From assembly GCA_964023205.1 (NCBI GenBank), contig OZ026843.1:2961029-3025028 (forward strand): DNA of 64,000 bases, in the 5' to 3' direction. This document shows positions 46,999 to 61,100 of this stretch, piece by piece; position 1 is the stretch's first letter, and each line of letters starts with the position of its first letter. The notes beneath the pieces were generated by a model. The model was not told the origin of the DNA, did no database searches, and worked only from the letters and a program-made list of their open reading frames with translations. Origin of the DNA: Lutraria lutraria. Lineage: Eukaryota; Mollusca; Bivalvia; Venerida; Mactridae. The translations under genes and the position numbers were made by a program.

Positions 46999-47160
46999 AA
47001 AAGTATTATAGTAGTCAAGATACATCTAGGAAACGACACCCGTCAAGGACAATTCCGTCTTTGTTTTTCTGGAACACATTAAAAGCATTATATTAGTCAA
47101 GATACATCTAGGAAACGACACCCGTCAAAGACGAGTCCGTCTTTGTTCTTCTGGAACACC
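46999..47160. repeat. 82-bp direct tandem duplication
   Basis: AGTCAAGATACATCTAGGAA and CGACACCCGTCAA, then a GTCTTTGTT-TTCTGGAACAC block, occur at 47013 and 47095. A few substitutions separate the two copies. It interrupts an otherwise unremarkable short ORF (46893-47096). Confidence 0.85.
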
Positions 47161-47700
47161 TGCTTAATATCTGATCAATATGAGCTAATGTAACGGTTTA
47201 CAGTCGCATTTCTTTCCAGTAAAATCTTGGACCAAAGAAAACGGTCTTAATGTAAGGGCGTTCACACTATCGAGTTGGCATGTAAAACAATACAAAAACT
47301 AGAGGCCGCTGCAATAAGTCGCTCCTTATGTTGAAGTGGTCGCTACCTTGGATTTTATTGTACAACCAAACTGTGCTTACGGCCAACTTTAAATAAAACA
47401 TATTCTTATAGCTTCAGTCAATCATATCAAATTTATAAAATTGATCCCTAAATGCTCTCATAACTCTTCATAAAGGTCATAGTTTCGTCCCTTTTTGAAA
47501 ATTGGCTTTTGTTGAATGACTTGACTTCACCGGTGCAACAATAAGCCTGTATTTACAAATTATTTGACACCGCCATTTGTCAGGTCGATATTTCCAGACA
47601 TTTCCTGAGATGAACACAATACATATCAAAACAAACCACCAAAATGTGCCAAATGTTGCATACCCTGAGACATTTTGTATGTTGTCTTTCATATCCTATG
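47161..47700. other. unassigned DNA
   Basis: Nothing recognised. Confidence 0.5.
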
Positions 47701-47702
47701 TT

Positions 47703-47860
47703 TACAGTGAAAACTGTTAATCACAGTAAAACCTGTGTTAGCGGCTACCTCAGAAAAAGGTCATTCTTTAAAAAACAGTCATGGATTATTCAGAACAAAA
47801 ATACCTCTGAATATAAGCCGTCTGTCAATAAAGGTCACATTTTGTTTTTCTCAAATGATG
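47703..47860 (+). mobile_element. pogo-like dispersed repeat, copy 1
   Basis: Begins with TACAGTGAAAACTG then CACAGTAAAACCTGTGTTAG, a pogo/Tc1-like terminus, followed by GCGGCTACCTC and several AATAAAGGTCAC-like words, ending near TTTTTCTCAA. It aligns in the same orientation with 63352-63515. Confidence 0.55.
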
Positions 47861-49759
47861 GACTTTGTTCACATGTTTGACTGTATGTATATCTTTGAAT
47901 AACAAACACCTGTTGTTGATTGGTGCGTGGATATAATTTACTTTTGTTGGTACAGTTAATGCAGGTCTGGTTAAGTCTCAAAATTACTAGCTTAGTTCCA
48001 TGATGAATAGTTAAGCGTTCCCCGCTCTGAACAAACGATATTACAACTACATTGTATATGACGTATCCTATCAATAATGGATAACATATCCCACTTGTAT
48101 GTTTATCTAACTCTACTTTGTCAGAAGATGTAATCATGACGGCTACCAAAGGAATTATATAATAGTAATGAAATTGTTATAATTTTTTTTCACGAGATAT
48201 CTCTAACAGTGAAGCATACACATTTTGATAATTGTTTGTGTTCATTATTGTCAATACTTATGTCACAATATATCCTATTTTATTATATAAATGGTCGTTT
48301 AGGCGTAAACTATTCTTTGTATCTTGTTACATACTCATTAAAAACAAGGTAGATAGGTAGGGTTTATTTTGTATTACAATGTATTTTTATTAAAGTGTTA
48401 AAAATGAAAATATTGTATATACCGTTCCTCGGGTTTAATAAGAAGTCTATGGACATTTGGAAAAATAGGATAGGTCGGGTATTTAACTAGAAACAAATTC
48501 ATGTAGTTTATGCCTTATGGTGGATATCAACACTAATTTAGTCGTCTCAAAAGAGCTTCTGCCTAATAAATAATGAAATAATCTCAGTATTAAACTATTT
48601 CAATTTCGACCCAAAATAGCATTCTTATATCGAGGTGTTATTGTTCTATCAAGTTTGTCGGACATATTGAGAATCAAACATGTATCGCCTTGGCGAGAGT
48701 ACGTGAAACCATACAGTTCTAGTGTCTTATCACGCCCGTTTAACTCATAACGAGTGTAATTTATCCTTCGGCAAAAATGTTGTGAGGAAAGTTCGTCCTC
48801 GTTGTGAGCACCCGTATTGCATGTCAACAAGGTAGGTCTTTTCAAAATTATGAAGAATACAGGCCTTTGTGTAAAAATATCGAAATGCAGTTAGCTAGCT
48901 GAAGGTTTCCCGAGTCAGCACATGTACACTTAAACGATATCTGATTTTAGGCCAGATCAACCATGTATATGGTTTCCTTACCACTACGAAAAGCAACAAG
49001 AGTAAAATTCAGTCACATTTTAATGTTATTTCCTGATACAGATCTCTTTATATCTTGATGTTAAATTGAAACCCTGATGTTAGAACATGTCCGGTATGGT
49101 TCGTGAGGTGCAGAACAACAAAACACGCTTTAAACTTCATGAAATTAAAATGTTATCTTGTAAGTGTTAAGTTATCTTTATTTCATCATGCGGTGTGTCT
49201 TGTTTTATGACATACAAGTATATCCGCACCAGGCGTTACATGCTGAACATTTTTATGTAAATTCAAAATGTCAAAACTTAATGCTATCTTGTGAGCAAGT
49301 TCATTTTTAAGTGTCTTGAAATACGTGTTAGCTACCAAATCGTTAAGTGATCTCGAGCCAAGACAATCGATAAAAATGATGGTTTGCTGTCACATGGCTC
49401 ATTCGTACGAAATTGGTATGTAAGTAGGAAAGCATTTTTGTAACCAAATGCTTGTACTGAAAACGAAAGGATCAAAGAATGAAAGAAATGGTTCAAAATC
49501 GCGAAATGTTTGAGTGAGCCGTTGTGTTTCTGCAAACCAAGACTTTATAAGCATTGCCTTACGTGAATTCCACATATTTGGTGTATAGACTGTGTAATAA
49601 GTCACGTGGCTTGTCTCAATGTCATAAGATGCAACCATGCTTTCCTTACTAATTTTTAAAAATCTGCGTACTGTCTACATTTAACATTAAGCGCAAAGAC
49701 GTTGTTACAATGATTGAACGGACGAGATGTCATTTACGACTAATATATTCATGGCAGGC
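47861..49759. other. unassigned DNA
   Basis: Includes a roughly 97-codon reverse open frame (48893 to 48600) with protein-like composition but no recognised domain, and overlapping reverse ORFs at 49332-49638. None has supporting splice signals. Confidence 0.45.
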
Positions 49760-49790
49760 ATTGGTCGCCATTTTAGTCACGTGACCAATC
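49760..49790. promoter_or_regulatory. inverted CCAAT / E-box / YY1-like cluster
   Basis: ATTGGTCGCCATTTTAGTCA continues with CGTGACCAATC. Within 30 bp are ATTGG, GCCATTTT (YY1-like), GTCACGTGAC (perfect 10-bp E-box palindrome) and CCAAT, with TTGGTC/GACCAA forming the outer inverted pair. This looks like a core-promoter motif set, but no gene start is recognised beside it. Confidence 0.35.
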
Positions 49791-52470
49791 ATTGCTGCTC
49801 AGACAGCACAGTGATATAAATAAAGTGATTTATTGCTTCTAAAGATTTATCAGTTGTAGCAAAATTGCTTCCAATCAATAGTTTCAATCGGGCAAATAAC
49901 ATTTACTGGCATAATAAAAAACTGAGGTTTACTATTTGCTCAATGCAACGAACGTCTCAGAAGCAATCCGCAATTTTCCTAAAAGACGTAATAGTTACTT
50001 GAAGGCAATATATCATATTGGATAGAAAATCGATCTGTGTATGTCAAATTTTCTCTTGAAATTTGTTCTATAGTTTTATTGGCTGAAGTCGGAACGTCGG
50101 AAAATTGAGACGATACTAAAATTTAGAATGTTAAATTGCATTTGAAGTCCACAGTGAATTGGTTATGTTGTCAGTGTGGCTGGAATAAGACGTTTGAAAT
50201 TAGAGAACGGCTCGAATTATTTTCATGCAATGTTTCTATATTTATATACGGTTGATCGACCATTTGAAATCACGGCGTACAGCGAGCGTGTGTCATTATG
50301 TTAATATTGCGATGATACTGTGCTAGATTCAGAGTAACGCTTATTCCAGAGTTCTTCTGGTTGTTAGAGGCCCTGAGATTATTTGGTTTCTTTAAACGAC
50401 TCCTGATAAAGGCAGCGGAATCGTCAGCAGGAAGGAATATAAAATATTTCAATACTTTCTGTTAGAATCACCTGTAAATCTGAGCTCAACAGCGAGTTTT
50501 GCTTTTTGTCTGCAATTTTTGAAATACTGATCATGACACACATATCATGTACATGTATATTGGTTTTCAATGCTGACCGCCTTAAGTTTAGTGTTGTTGC
50601 CAAGAAACAGATATCCTGTACCAAAACATTTAGAACATGCTAATTACATTTTGTATAACCAAATTGAATTCATATATATATACATGTATCAAGTTAATGT
50701 AATGAATTTGTCAGGATGGTAAATTTAGAAGACATAACCCAACTGCATGATAGCCAGAGACTGTCAAATAGTGATTATATTTGTTTTACAAGAATGTTTT
50801 AAGTCATTAATTAAGTCGTTTATGAGTTCATATCCGGAATGGTAACTTTGAATAAAGATTAGCGTTAGTGGTCACGTGTGATACTGCTGTTATTTATAAA
50901 TTTGTGTGTTACGGTACGAAGAATTTATGGTCGTTCTTACAAAAACATATGCCGAGAACATAAAGATTACTTTCATCATAGATAGAGGACAGAAAAGTTC
51001 TTTTCTTGACCTTTCTCTTTAAAGTTACAATTATAAAAAAATAACAAATACTTTGTGCACTCTGCACTGTAACCGTTTAGATCGAGGTATGACATCACGT
51101 CAATTTGGGGAAAACCCGACTTCTCTCTAGAATTAGCTAGTTCATGAATGTCTAGCGAACCGAAATATTCAAACAGAGGATAAATTTCCCTATGGTACTC
51201 CGGTATAGAGACGATACTGAGAAAATAATACGAAGTAAATGATCTATTTCCTTGATATCATGTCGATACTAAATACGAAAATGTCAAAATATGGAAACAT
51301 CGTCCACATCATTCTAGATTAGCTGCATGATAGGAATTGCATGAAGACAAACTTCTCCTGTGGTATTTATCCAGTGTTCCAACAGGAATATAAATTTGGG
51401 TATTTTTTCATGAATATCATCTAGATGATTATCCTGCCAGTACGATGTATAAATTGTATTATTCAATCATATCAAGACATAAGCGCAAATTATTGTGTAT
51501 CAAATCGGGTCAAAGTTTATAGAAGGCCCGCCCAGTTCGACTGGCATCCCAGGAACACGGGTTAGATTGTAGCTCAGATATACCTAAACCTGAAACAGAT
51601 TTTGAAGTATTTCTAACCGACGTTATTTTTTGAAATTTCTATCATACAATGTTGAAACGGAGAGTGCAAACTTAGATAAGTGAATCGGACAATTTTTTTG
51701 TAATGACTTGTTTTAAAAATAAACACAAATGTACAAACAAAACACCCATACTATCCGAAAAACAACCAGACTAAATACTCAGTTTTGAGTGCATAGACCT
51801 AATTGCGGATATTTAAAAGCTTAAGTTTGAGTATTGGGAGTAAATAATTTATTTGGATACAGATTCGCGAGATATATCTTATAAAGCTTGGCTTTTAGCT
51901 GATGCTTCCCATCTGCGCCATGAAGAGAAACTGAATACCAGTGAATGTCATGTTCACCTTTCAGTACATGTATCTGGTACGCCGACACTGGGGTAAACAA
52001 TCACTGTGTTTATTTACTGACCTACAAAGACCAGGAACCAGACAATGTTATAAACATGAACGATATTATTAATCAGCCAGCACTGAAAAGTGGGAACCAG
52101 ACAATGATGTCAACAGTGATCGTGTTAGTTTTCAATAAAATGCGAAAATCGGGAACCGGACTTCGAACCTTAAGCTTTGTGGATTTGATTAATCTACTTT
52201 TCAGGCCCAACAGAAATATTACGGTGCAAACTCTGTGCATTCTTGCATTAAAATCTTAATCATAGCCTTATGGGGATAAATTCGATATTTTCAGATGGAA
52301 TATAAATCTAATTCAAGCACCAAGAATTTAATTGTTTGGCGGCAAGTGCAACCAGAAGTAGTTTGCACGTAATGTTTGGATACGTCGTCTGTAAATAATT
52401 ATATTCCTGTTAAAATCTGCCGTGAAATGAAAAACAAACGAAACTTCTCTCCTACGAATAAAAGCGAACA
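49791..52470. other. unassigned AT-rich DNA
   Basis: Short ORFs only, including a 104-codon forward one (51945-52259) with no recognised motif. No repeats seen. Confidence 0.5.
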
Positions 52471-52499
52471 AATAACTTGGAATGGTATAAGATTTACGA

Positions 52500-52560
52500 G
52501 AGATCCGCCATGTTGGTTCAAATTCTAGACAAAACAAGCGCGCCATTGTTACGTCTGCGG
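52500..52560. promoter_or_regulatory. CpG-containing patch with CCGCCAT / GCGCCAT motifs
   Basis: GATCCGCCATGTTGG and AAGCGCGCCATTGTTACGTC are two YY1-like CCAT cores about 40 bp apart in a locally CpG-rich patch. Possible 5' end of an unseen transcript; weak. Confidence 0.25.
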
Positions 52561-52722
52561 TAACAAAAGTAAAATAAATTTATCGTTTGAGGTGATTAAA
52601 GCATAGTTTTTGTCTTTTTTGCGGTTTTAGTTTTAAACATAATTGTTGATAGCAAAAATGTACCTTCTGTCTTACAAACATAGTTTGTTATACAGCCAAA
52701 TTGTAAGGAAATGAAATGCCCT

Positions 52723-52743
52723 CCTCCTATATGATATAGGAGG
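52723..52743. repeat. short perfect hairpin
   Basis: CCTCCTATAT and ATATAGGAGG form a near-perfect 21-bp palindrome. Function unknown. Confidence 0.7.
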
Positions 52744-55700
52744 TTTCCGATCCCTTGAATGAATAAAAAAATCTCACAGATACGGTATATGGTAAAGGCT
52801 TGTTAAACGACTACCTCGCCATACAGACAACCCCAATACAACCACCACTGGACAATGAACCCATTGCAATAACAAGGTCGTTTAATGTCCAATAGCTGGT
52901 TTACTGTGAATATCTCACGGTGCCAGTTATCCGTCTATAGACCTGTTTGGTATGAACCTGAAACAGGAAACACCTGACATAAAAGTAGACACTATTTGCG
53001 TGATAGAAATCATTGATGGATGCATAAGAGTTTTCCTTCATATAGCGTCTGGTGTTTACACAAAATCAGTTACTGCAGGAGGGGTAATTGAAGGCAAGAT
53101 GTTTTTTTGAAAATTAATGATCTAAAATCGTCATTATTTTCGAGACACTATTTCCATGTGAGACGTTTTTTATTTGCATGTCTCCAAAACACATCGTTAA
53201 GATTGAATAGACGTGTTTTTGCACAAATAATGAAAAGCTTAAATTGTAATCTTGAGATGATAAGACTTGCCTCGTAATTTAAGAACAAACGCAAAAAGTC
53301 AGAGACAGCATCTAAATGGCTTGTATTACGTTTAATATTTGGTTTGTTTTTGTCATTAATGTAAAGCCTTCAACTGTCTTCAATACGGCTGACAATTCTA
53401 TAACGGACAGAAAAATAGTCCTTTTAGAGAATACAGTTGTAAGTTGTTTGGAAGTTAAAAATGTACCTAATTCCAGAACCCATAAATTTAAATTTATCTC
53501 AAGTGAAAAATGAATTACGGTTAAATGTATGTTTTTTCTTAAAAATTCCCGAGTCGTCAATTTTTGGTTTTCGTCGCCATGTTACAAACGTTTGCGTTAT
53601 TAGAAGGACTTCTGAATGGTTTTGGGCAGTGTCCCCTTCCGATTGGTCAGTCGACACGCTTGCTTTCCTGATAGCATGCAATTAACCCAATGCTACGTTC
53701 TCAGTGATTAAACAACAATTCCAACACGATATGTTTGATAATTACGCATTTACTGAGTACCAATACAACGCACCAGTAGTACACATTACATATACAATAA
53801 ACACTTTGTTTCAATGATTCCGCTTATTACTTGAAAGTATTGTTTCCTGTAACTGTTATTTACGAATACATTTTAGCATTCACAGACGCTAAACAGACTT
53901 CTTATTTCGGACATGTTTTGTATTATAGAAGTAATCATATCTCGCCGAAGCGACGTGAATAGTAAAAAAAAACTTGTTCCACTGTGCATGTTCATGTTTG
54001 CAACAGCGAAAATATCCGTGATGGTCTGAATGTTTAGTTCCGGGGAATTTTCCGAAGACGATAATACTAAATGTCATCCAACTTGGATGTTGAAGCGACA
54101 AAACTCCTTATTTGAAATGCTCGATTGATGCCATCTTCACGATGCATATGCTTACAGGTGTGTGTTTACAGTGTATTTTATGCCAACCAATTCCCCGTGC
54201 CCAACTGCCCGAGTTTTTTTTAATATTTAAGTCCGTAAACACCCGATTACAGCTGTCGGAAATAGTCGAGTATCGCAATGGATTGTGGGATTCTCTCGTT
54301 TTCATTTTAGCTATTACAGCAGTTGCGAATCCTTGATTATTAGTATACAAACTGCAAATCGTCCTGAAGGCTAAAAGGTGCATGTATTTGGAATTACAAG
54401 CATTTCTATACCCCAAGATATAAATACATGTATGCTATTTCAGATTGTTATAGTTCTTGTCTTTTTTGTGCCGTTTCTATTAGATATGTAAATCATTTTA
54501 TGCCAATAAGATTATTCGTGTGTCTGCTCATATAATTATTTTTCCTCGATCTTACTTGATTGGTGTACGCGTGCGCATTAAGCTTGGCAATTAGCGGCAT
54601 ATTATGATGTAAGTTGCATGTGATTCTAAATGTTAATGTATTTCGTATGATAAGTTTTTTCTCCTAGACGTTATTGCAATTCGAAACCAATATTACCAAG
54701 CAATATTATCATGAATGATGCCCAAAGAACATCTAGTGCCCAATCGATAAGATAAGGTCTTTTATCGAAATTACTACAAATAATGATACGTTCGGTACGG
54801 GAAGAGCAAGGGGTAGGGAAGAAGAAGTACGCAAATATTTATTTAGCATTGGACAGCCACGAGCCAACTTCACATGTTAACTTTGGAAAAAAAAAATATT
54901 CCAAGTTGAAATCTATTTTTATTCCATCTATTCAGCCTCAAGGCAATTTTTTTATTTCACGTCAACATTAATTGTGTCCGTTCGTATACGGCTTGAACTA
55001 GCGTTTATCCAAACTGTCGCCATTGCCTAATAATGGACTTGCCTGGATATCAATCGTGCCTAACGACAACGTTATAAACTCATACCAATGTCAAGCATAA
55101 TTACCCCTCATAAAAAGTGTGAATTATTAATCTCTTTATTCCATTGTAGCACTTACATTAAGGTCATTATGTCACTCGTTGACCAGCCGAGACTAATATC
55201 ACTAAACGGGTCAACAAAACAGCACATTAACCGAGATATCAGTTATTGAAAGTAATACTTCATTATGGTATATAATTATCTAAAAGACGACAATAGCGAT
55301 ATAATGTAATGATGCCATTGTACAAAATGGACCATTTCATTTTTACTAAACGAAGTCCATATCGCTGATGCAACAACGAAGCGAACGTCAACACCAACAA
55401 CGCCAAGTGTATTGTCAAGTCTACGATTTTATTGAAGTAATGTACGAAGTGTGCGGCTCTTAGAGAATGTAATGGTGTGGTCTGATTTAACTTTGGTCAA
55501 ATAAAACATACCTTGCAATGCTTGGAGAAATTTTCGTGGTGCGTTTCGAATAACTTTTTTCATTACTAGGTAACTATAAATATATGCGTTTTTTAGATTC
55601 TTATAATCAGAATTAATAAACCAAACAAACACAGTTTCTCTTTTATCTAATAACAAGCTTAAAGAGATAGAAGCGGAAGAAAGACTTGGCCACAATAATC

Positions 55701-58098
55701 AAAACAACTCATCCTCGTACATCACACTCTGGGAAGAAGAAAATATTTGTTACACGTTTGGGTTAATATAATAAAAATTCAATCGTGAATGGATTGGTGA
55801 GGGGTCTTAGGTGAAACGAGTTCTTGAGATTTGGAGATAAAAAATAATGTAATATTTCTTAGGACACCGCTTTTGCGAAAACATCTTGAATGAGAGAAAA
55901 CCTATTCCTTTTAGTATTAACAAGAGTATAATTGCAAGAGGGTAAAAGGAAGTTTGGTATAATCACTGTTTGCCACCAGAATACGTAATACATCATTATC
56001 TATCAATAAAACGTGATCTATCAGTGATAGCCAGCATTAAGCTAACAGATGCACATTCTCAATCTCGTGATAATTGAATGCTTTAGATCTGAGTGTTATA
56101 AGGTGAACGAAGAGCCTTATAATATGGAAGAGAGTGAGAAAAGTTTGATTTTTTTAGGAGGCTTAGGTTTCTGATATATACAAACTTGTGAATATCTGTC
56201 AAAGAATTCTCTGATTTAAATCAACTGTTGTAAGGATTCAAGTGCTTCAACACAAGAAGCGTTATGTTTTACAGTTCAACGAAAACTATGTTTGACAGTG
56301 GTATGAAAATGGCTTCACGCGCTAGATATTGAAACAAAACATAGTATTTATAGTTTATCATCTTTTATATCTAAAAATGACACGATGTAAGGGGTTTAAG
56401 TTACTGATGTTGTGTTCGTGTTGATTCCTTTCTGTTTCAAGTATTCATTCTGGTAAACGTGATTTCTTTATCAGTTCCTACAAGCTCTTTGGCTTTACAA
56501 TGGTGCATTAATACAATGCTTCCAATCAGCAACACATGCACTAATTGGTGAAGAAGTTAACTTTAATTTATAAAAAAAGAGAAAAATTCGCGTCTGTTAT
56601 TAAATTTATTATCAATATCTTACAGCACCTGTGTTCAGACTGTTACTGAATTATATGATGCTAGTAATAGTAAACAACATAAAAATGAATTTGTCGAATA
56701 GACGAACAATAATGTAAATATTGAAAACCACGAGGAATATATCAGCTGAACATCACAAGTAAGTTTAACATATTTGTTTGTAAATTATTCCAGCGGTGAG
56801 ACGGAATTGCAATTTCAGTTGTAGATTGACTTGAAAACAACACATTGAGTTATTTTTCTTCCATGGTCTTAACTACATATACACGCTTTAGCGTTCAGTC
56901 TCATTTTATATCACTTTTGGAACTTACAATTGTAATTTATATATTAACTGATCATAATGATAGACAGATAAGTTTATTGATTCTTTTGCATTTAAAAATA
57001 CATGAGGACAATGTAATGAATTAGTGTGAACAGACAGTGTGACATAATCAAAATCAATTATAAATATATATCAAATAAATACTAATTCATACAGTGCTAT
57101 ATTTATATATAATAATTAATGATCATTTTGCGTACAATGGTTATAGCAAAACCTCGCGTGGCGTCCATTACGACATACGTCTCAATCTGATTATGAGCCT
57201 ACATCAATATACCACGACCGTTCTTTTGTCAAAATGACGATCTTGATCAACGTTTAACTGCAATAAAGCGTAGTTTTATATTATATCTGATAATTAAAAA
57301 AATACCGACTGAACCAGGAATGCGAGGCATGTGACTAAGACCCAGCAGTCCTGTATATTCCACAGTAGGGAGTCCAATAAAACTGACAGGGTCATTGATA
57401 GACTAGCTAATTTCTGATTACATCAGTCACTTAAACTTAAGGCTAATATATAGCTACTGTATAGATACTTAAATTGATTCAATGTTTAAATTTTTAAAAA
57501 AATGTATGTTTATATAAAATGCAAAATATTAAGAATAAGACAGCTCATTTAATATGATTATAAAGACATTAATTACTCAAATTAATGCTCAACGCTTCAA
57601 ACACATTAGCAAATATATATATCTCACACCCAATTAGTTAGGTCTGGATGATTTTGATATATTAAACGTCCATAACACCTTTTATGCCTGTTAAATATTT
57701 CTTACCAATATATTTTCTCAAGCAGTACCTGTATTTATAAACATAGTTTTTTTGCAAGTTATTTTAAAGATTATAATAGTTATCTTGCAAAAAATAATTT
57801 CATGTATAAATATAATGATTTGATTTAGATATAGAAGAAGCATTCAGTTGCATTTTTCATGCATTAACTGTTCTTACATAATCTGGTAATTAAAGGACAA
57901 CATTCATAATTACATAAAATGCTTATAAAAAACAACAGGAAGTTATCCATAAACTAATTATCATTAAAATCAATAGAAATTATGAGCCTCTTTATGACTA
58001 GGTGTCAAGTCTACAGACACTTAGCTGACCGTGAAAAGACAGGATTAATCCCATTAGGGGCAATAAAACAATTAAGAGATCAGACCTCATGTGGATTT
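52744..58098. other. unassigned AT-rich DNA, 5.4 kb
   Basis: Short ORFs (53312-53560 reverse, 54108-54416 reverse, 55429-55695 reverse and others) without recognisable motifs. 56.9-58.0 kb is especially AT-rich with ATATAT patches. No SINE boxes or tandem arrays found. Confidence 0.5.
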
Positions 58099-58109
58099 GG
58101 GGGGGGGGG
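58099..58109. repeat. G11 homopolymer
   Basis: A run of 11 G (ATTTGGGGGGGGGGGATC). Confidence 0.9.
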
Positions 58110-61100
58110 ATCACTTATATAGTAGCTGTTCAATGTCTTTAAAGGAGTTCCTGATTGTTTCGCGATTTCAAGAATTATTTTCCAACTGTAGAGATATGAA
58201 CTTCGGCATAATTCGCACATCAAATGATATTTTTTGTTCATTTGACGATATTATTTAATGCTCAATTTAAATATTACATTGAATAATCATGTTGGTTGCC
58301 AACAAAAAAATATTAAACTATTAATTGTATCAGACAATATTCATGTCAGTCCCTGTTTTCAAGTCTCTATTTGTGATTCTTTACTGTTGTCCAAAAAACA
58401 AATGAAACACACTTCGGAACAATTATTTTTCGTTCTTTACTTTTTTGCTTTCGTCTATTTTTTAAGTTTAAGGTCGGACACACGTTTAGCCCTCCCTCCT
58501 ACATTTTGCTTATTTCTGATCCAATGCGATATCTTCCGAGAAACTACATTTAATTCACGTGTCTATATGTTGAATGGAATGTAGTAATATTTGGAAATTT
58601 TTTTATATGTATTTATAGGAATCCTTTCCTCGTCTATATTTACTGTTTTAATTCAGAATACACATGATACTTTTGTTTCAAAGTCCCGTTTATTGTTACT
58701 AATTATAATAAATAGTGAGAGGAAACGTTTAAACTTCTTGAACAGTACATTCACAGTTCATAATATTCATTAAAAAATAGAATTTTTCTCGATAGGAAAA
58801 TATTTCATTACATTATGGCATCAAAGATGTTATGGTTTTTGATTCAGAAAATGCTCTTTCGAAACTTAATTTTGAACAATAAAATACTTTGATATAAAAG
58901 TAATTTTAAAATCTTCTTCAATCGTGCTTTAATATATTATGTATATTGAATGACATCGGTAATAACTTACCGATATCAAAAATCCACATGTGGGCGTTAG
59001 CATAATAAAACGTGCTTTGGCGTTTAATGAACCGTTTATTAATAATGAAACAGCAAGTTAAGTACTTTTTATATCACCTAGGTATAACCTGTTAATCTAG
59101 GCCGCACATCTCTCTGGGAAGTTGTCGATCTTTGCGTCATCTTGCAAAACCTTCTTCCAAAAAACAGTTAATCTTTCTCTTACTAACTGATAAGCCGAGA
59201 GATTTGTAAAGAGCGTTACGGTGGATTCATCAAAGGATTGATTGAATGAAACAAGGATCGACCTGTTGCAGTGTTAATCATTTTCATAGGTTCAAATATT
59301 AAACACACAAAGCCAACCTATAACATATTTTGATAAATTAAGACAGCCACCTGCGTAAATAGAGAATTGACAGGTAGAGCAGTTACGGGTAAATATTTGT
59401 GGTACTACGAGACGTGTTTTGGTAAATTCTTGTAATTTGTTCAATGCTTCGAGTACATAATTATGATTGTCTGGCGTTAGATTGTGAAAGACAAGAAGCA
59501 TATTTAACATGCACACCCTTCAGGGGGTCTTCAGGGATTGAGAAGTGTATATTAACCCAGAGTACGGCGCCATTTGAAGCATATTTCTTAATGATATATT
59601 CTCACAAGCAGAACAAAACAACAACTTCTTTTGAAAGGTCAATAAGTATAGGACGGTCAAGGTACTACTTGACATTTCGTTCAGTTAGATACTCTACAGT
59701 CATACTGATTCAATACAAAGCTCATCTTGTACCGTATTTCTCGAATTGTAGACTTGAAGACACTAAACATGCTTTTATCAACTTACACGTATGTAAATAG
59801 TCTGCAAACACCAGACGTTTTATGTTTTTTTTTCATAATTCTTATGACGTAACCCGGAAGTAAAATATCATCAGTGTATGTGGTTATTATAAAGTATTGT
59901 TACATTATCTTTCATGTGTACAACAACGCACACTCGACAATAAAAGGCTGAATCAGTGTTAAATACATTTTCTAACTTTTTAACATTTCTCTCTAAGGAG
60001 GGAACGTTTGTTGGTAACGTTAGCAATCTTTACTGATACGGTTAAATGAGCAATGTGCATTGCTACTTTACTATTGATTACGGAGTGTGCAACTCAGTTC
60101 CAAGTCCAATTGTATCTCAAGAACAATTACCTACAATAAAACTTGTACATTTTTGTTTACCTTTTTGTTTCGGGTTGTACCTGCTGTTTGAGGTGTGATT
60201 TTGAGGGTAAAAATACAAGCAGTCCTGAGACCGGTATATCAGCAACACAATTCTATCTTATTTTGTTTTTAATTTGACCTTTAACATTTTCCTCACAGCA
60301 CGGGGTCTATTGTTTTAACTGTGATTTACGGTGATTACGATGCTCTGTGGAGTTGAGAAGGTCTTCTGAGACCGACAGACTCTCTTCTTTCAATAAAGTT
60401 CTACTCGGAAATGTATTCACCAACTTGAAAAGATTAAAACGTCAACAGATATCTTTCTTTACAGTTTATGAGTGTATGAGGCACATGCCTCTGTGGCTGT
60501 ATCCTTGTTTTAAACGTATAATGTTCCCCGACAATAAGATCACTTCGTCTCTAAAACCAGATCTTTATAGAGAACATTTAGTTTCTGTTTGATTTTCAAC
60601 ATTTCATTATCACGAGAATAACTCCAACATATAAACAGTATTTTGGTCCCAAATGAGTGATTTCATTACTTTTCCTAAAGTCGTTTCTATATTGTATTGA
60701 AATGAGACAAATGTCTATGAATTAAATATTAATTTAAGCGATTTGATAACACAACCGCCATAAATGCGAATTGATAAACCCAGAATTTTGGAAATCACCT
60801 AGTTTAACGATGGTATGTTCACATATTGTTTCGAGATAAACTTTCCTGTTTTTGTTCTTTATCTCGATCTGAATTCAGCTTTATTACTAATTCTACAAAC
60901 TCGCGAAATGTCATGACATTGATGTATTGTAAATGATGCGATATTTCAAATGTCAAATATCGCCTTTATAATATTTTATTCGATCACTTATCATGGATTT
61001 CCCTCACGAGTGTATAAACTTATCGCGGTATGCTGTTTTAATGACATCAGCAACATGTTACCATCCGCGTTTAATTGTACCATACGATGGTTTGTTTATT

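Noticed and set aside
58258..58773. Two consecutive hydrophobic ORFs resembling a membrane protein
   Set aside because: Phe/Leu/Ile richness follows from a T-rich plus strand; no conserved motif and no continuity of frame between them.
59444..59800. 118-codon forward ORF
   Set aside because: No recognisable domain or splice context; treated as chance.
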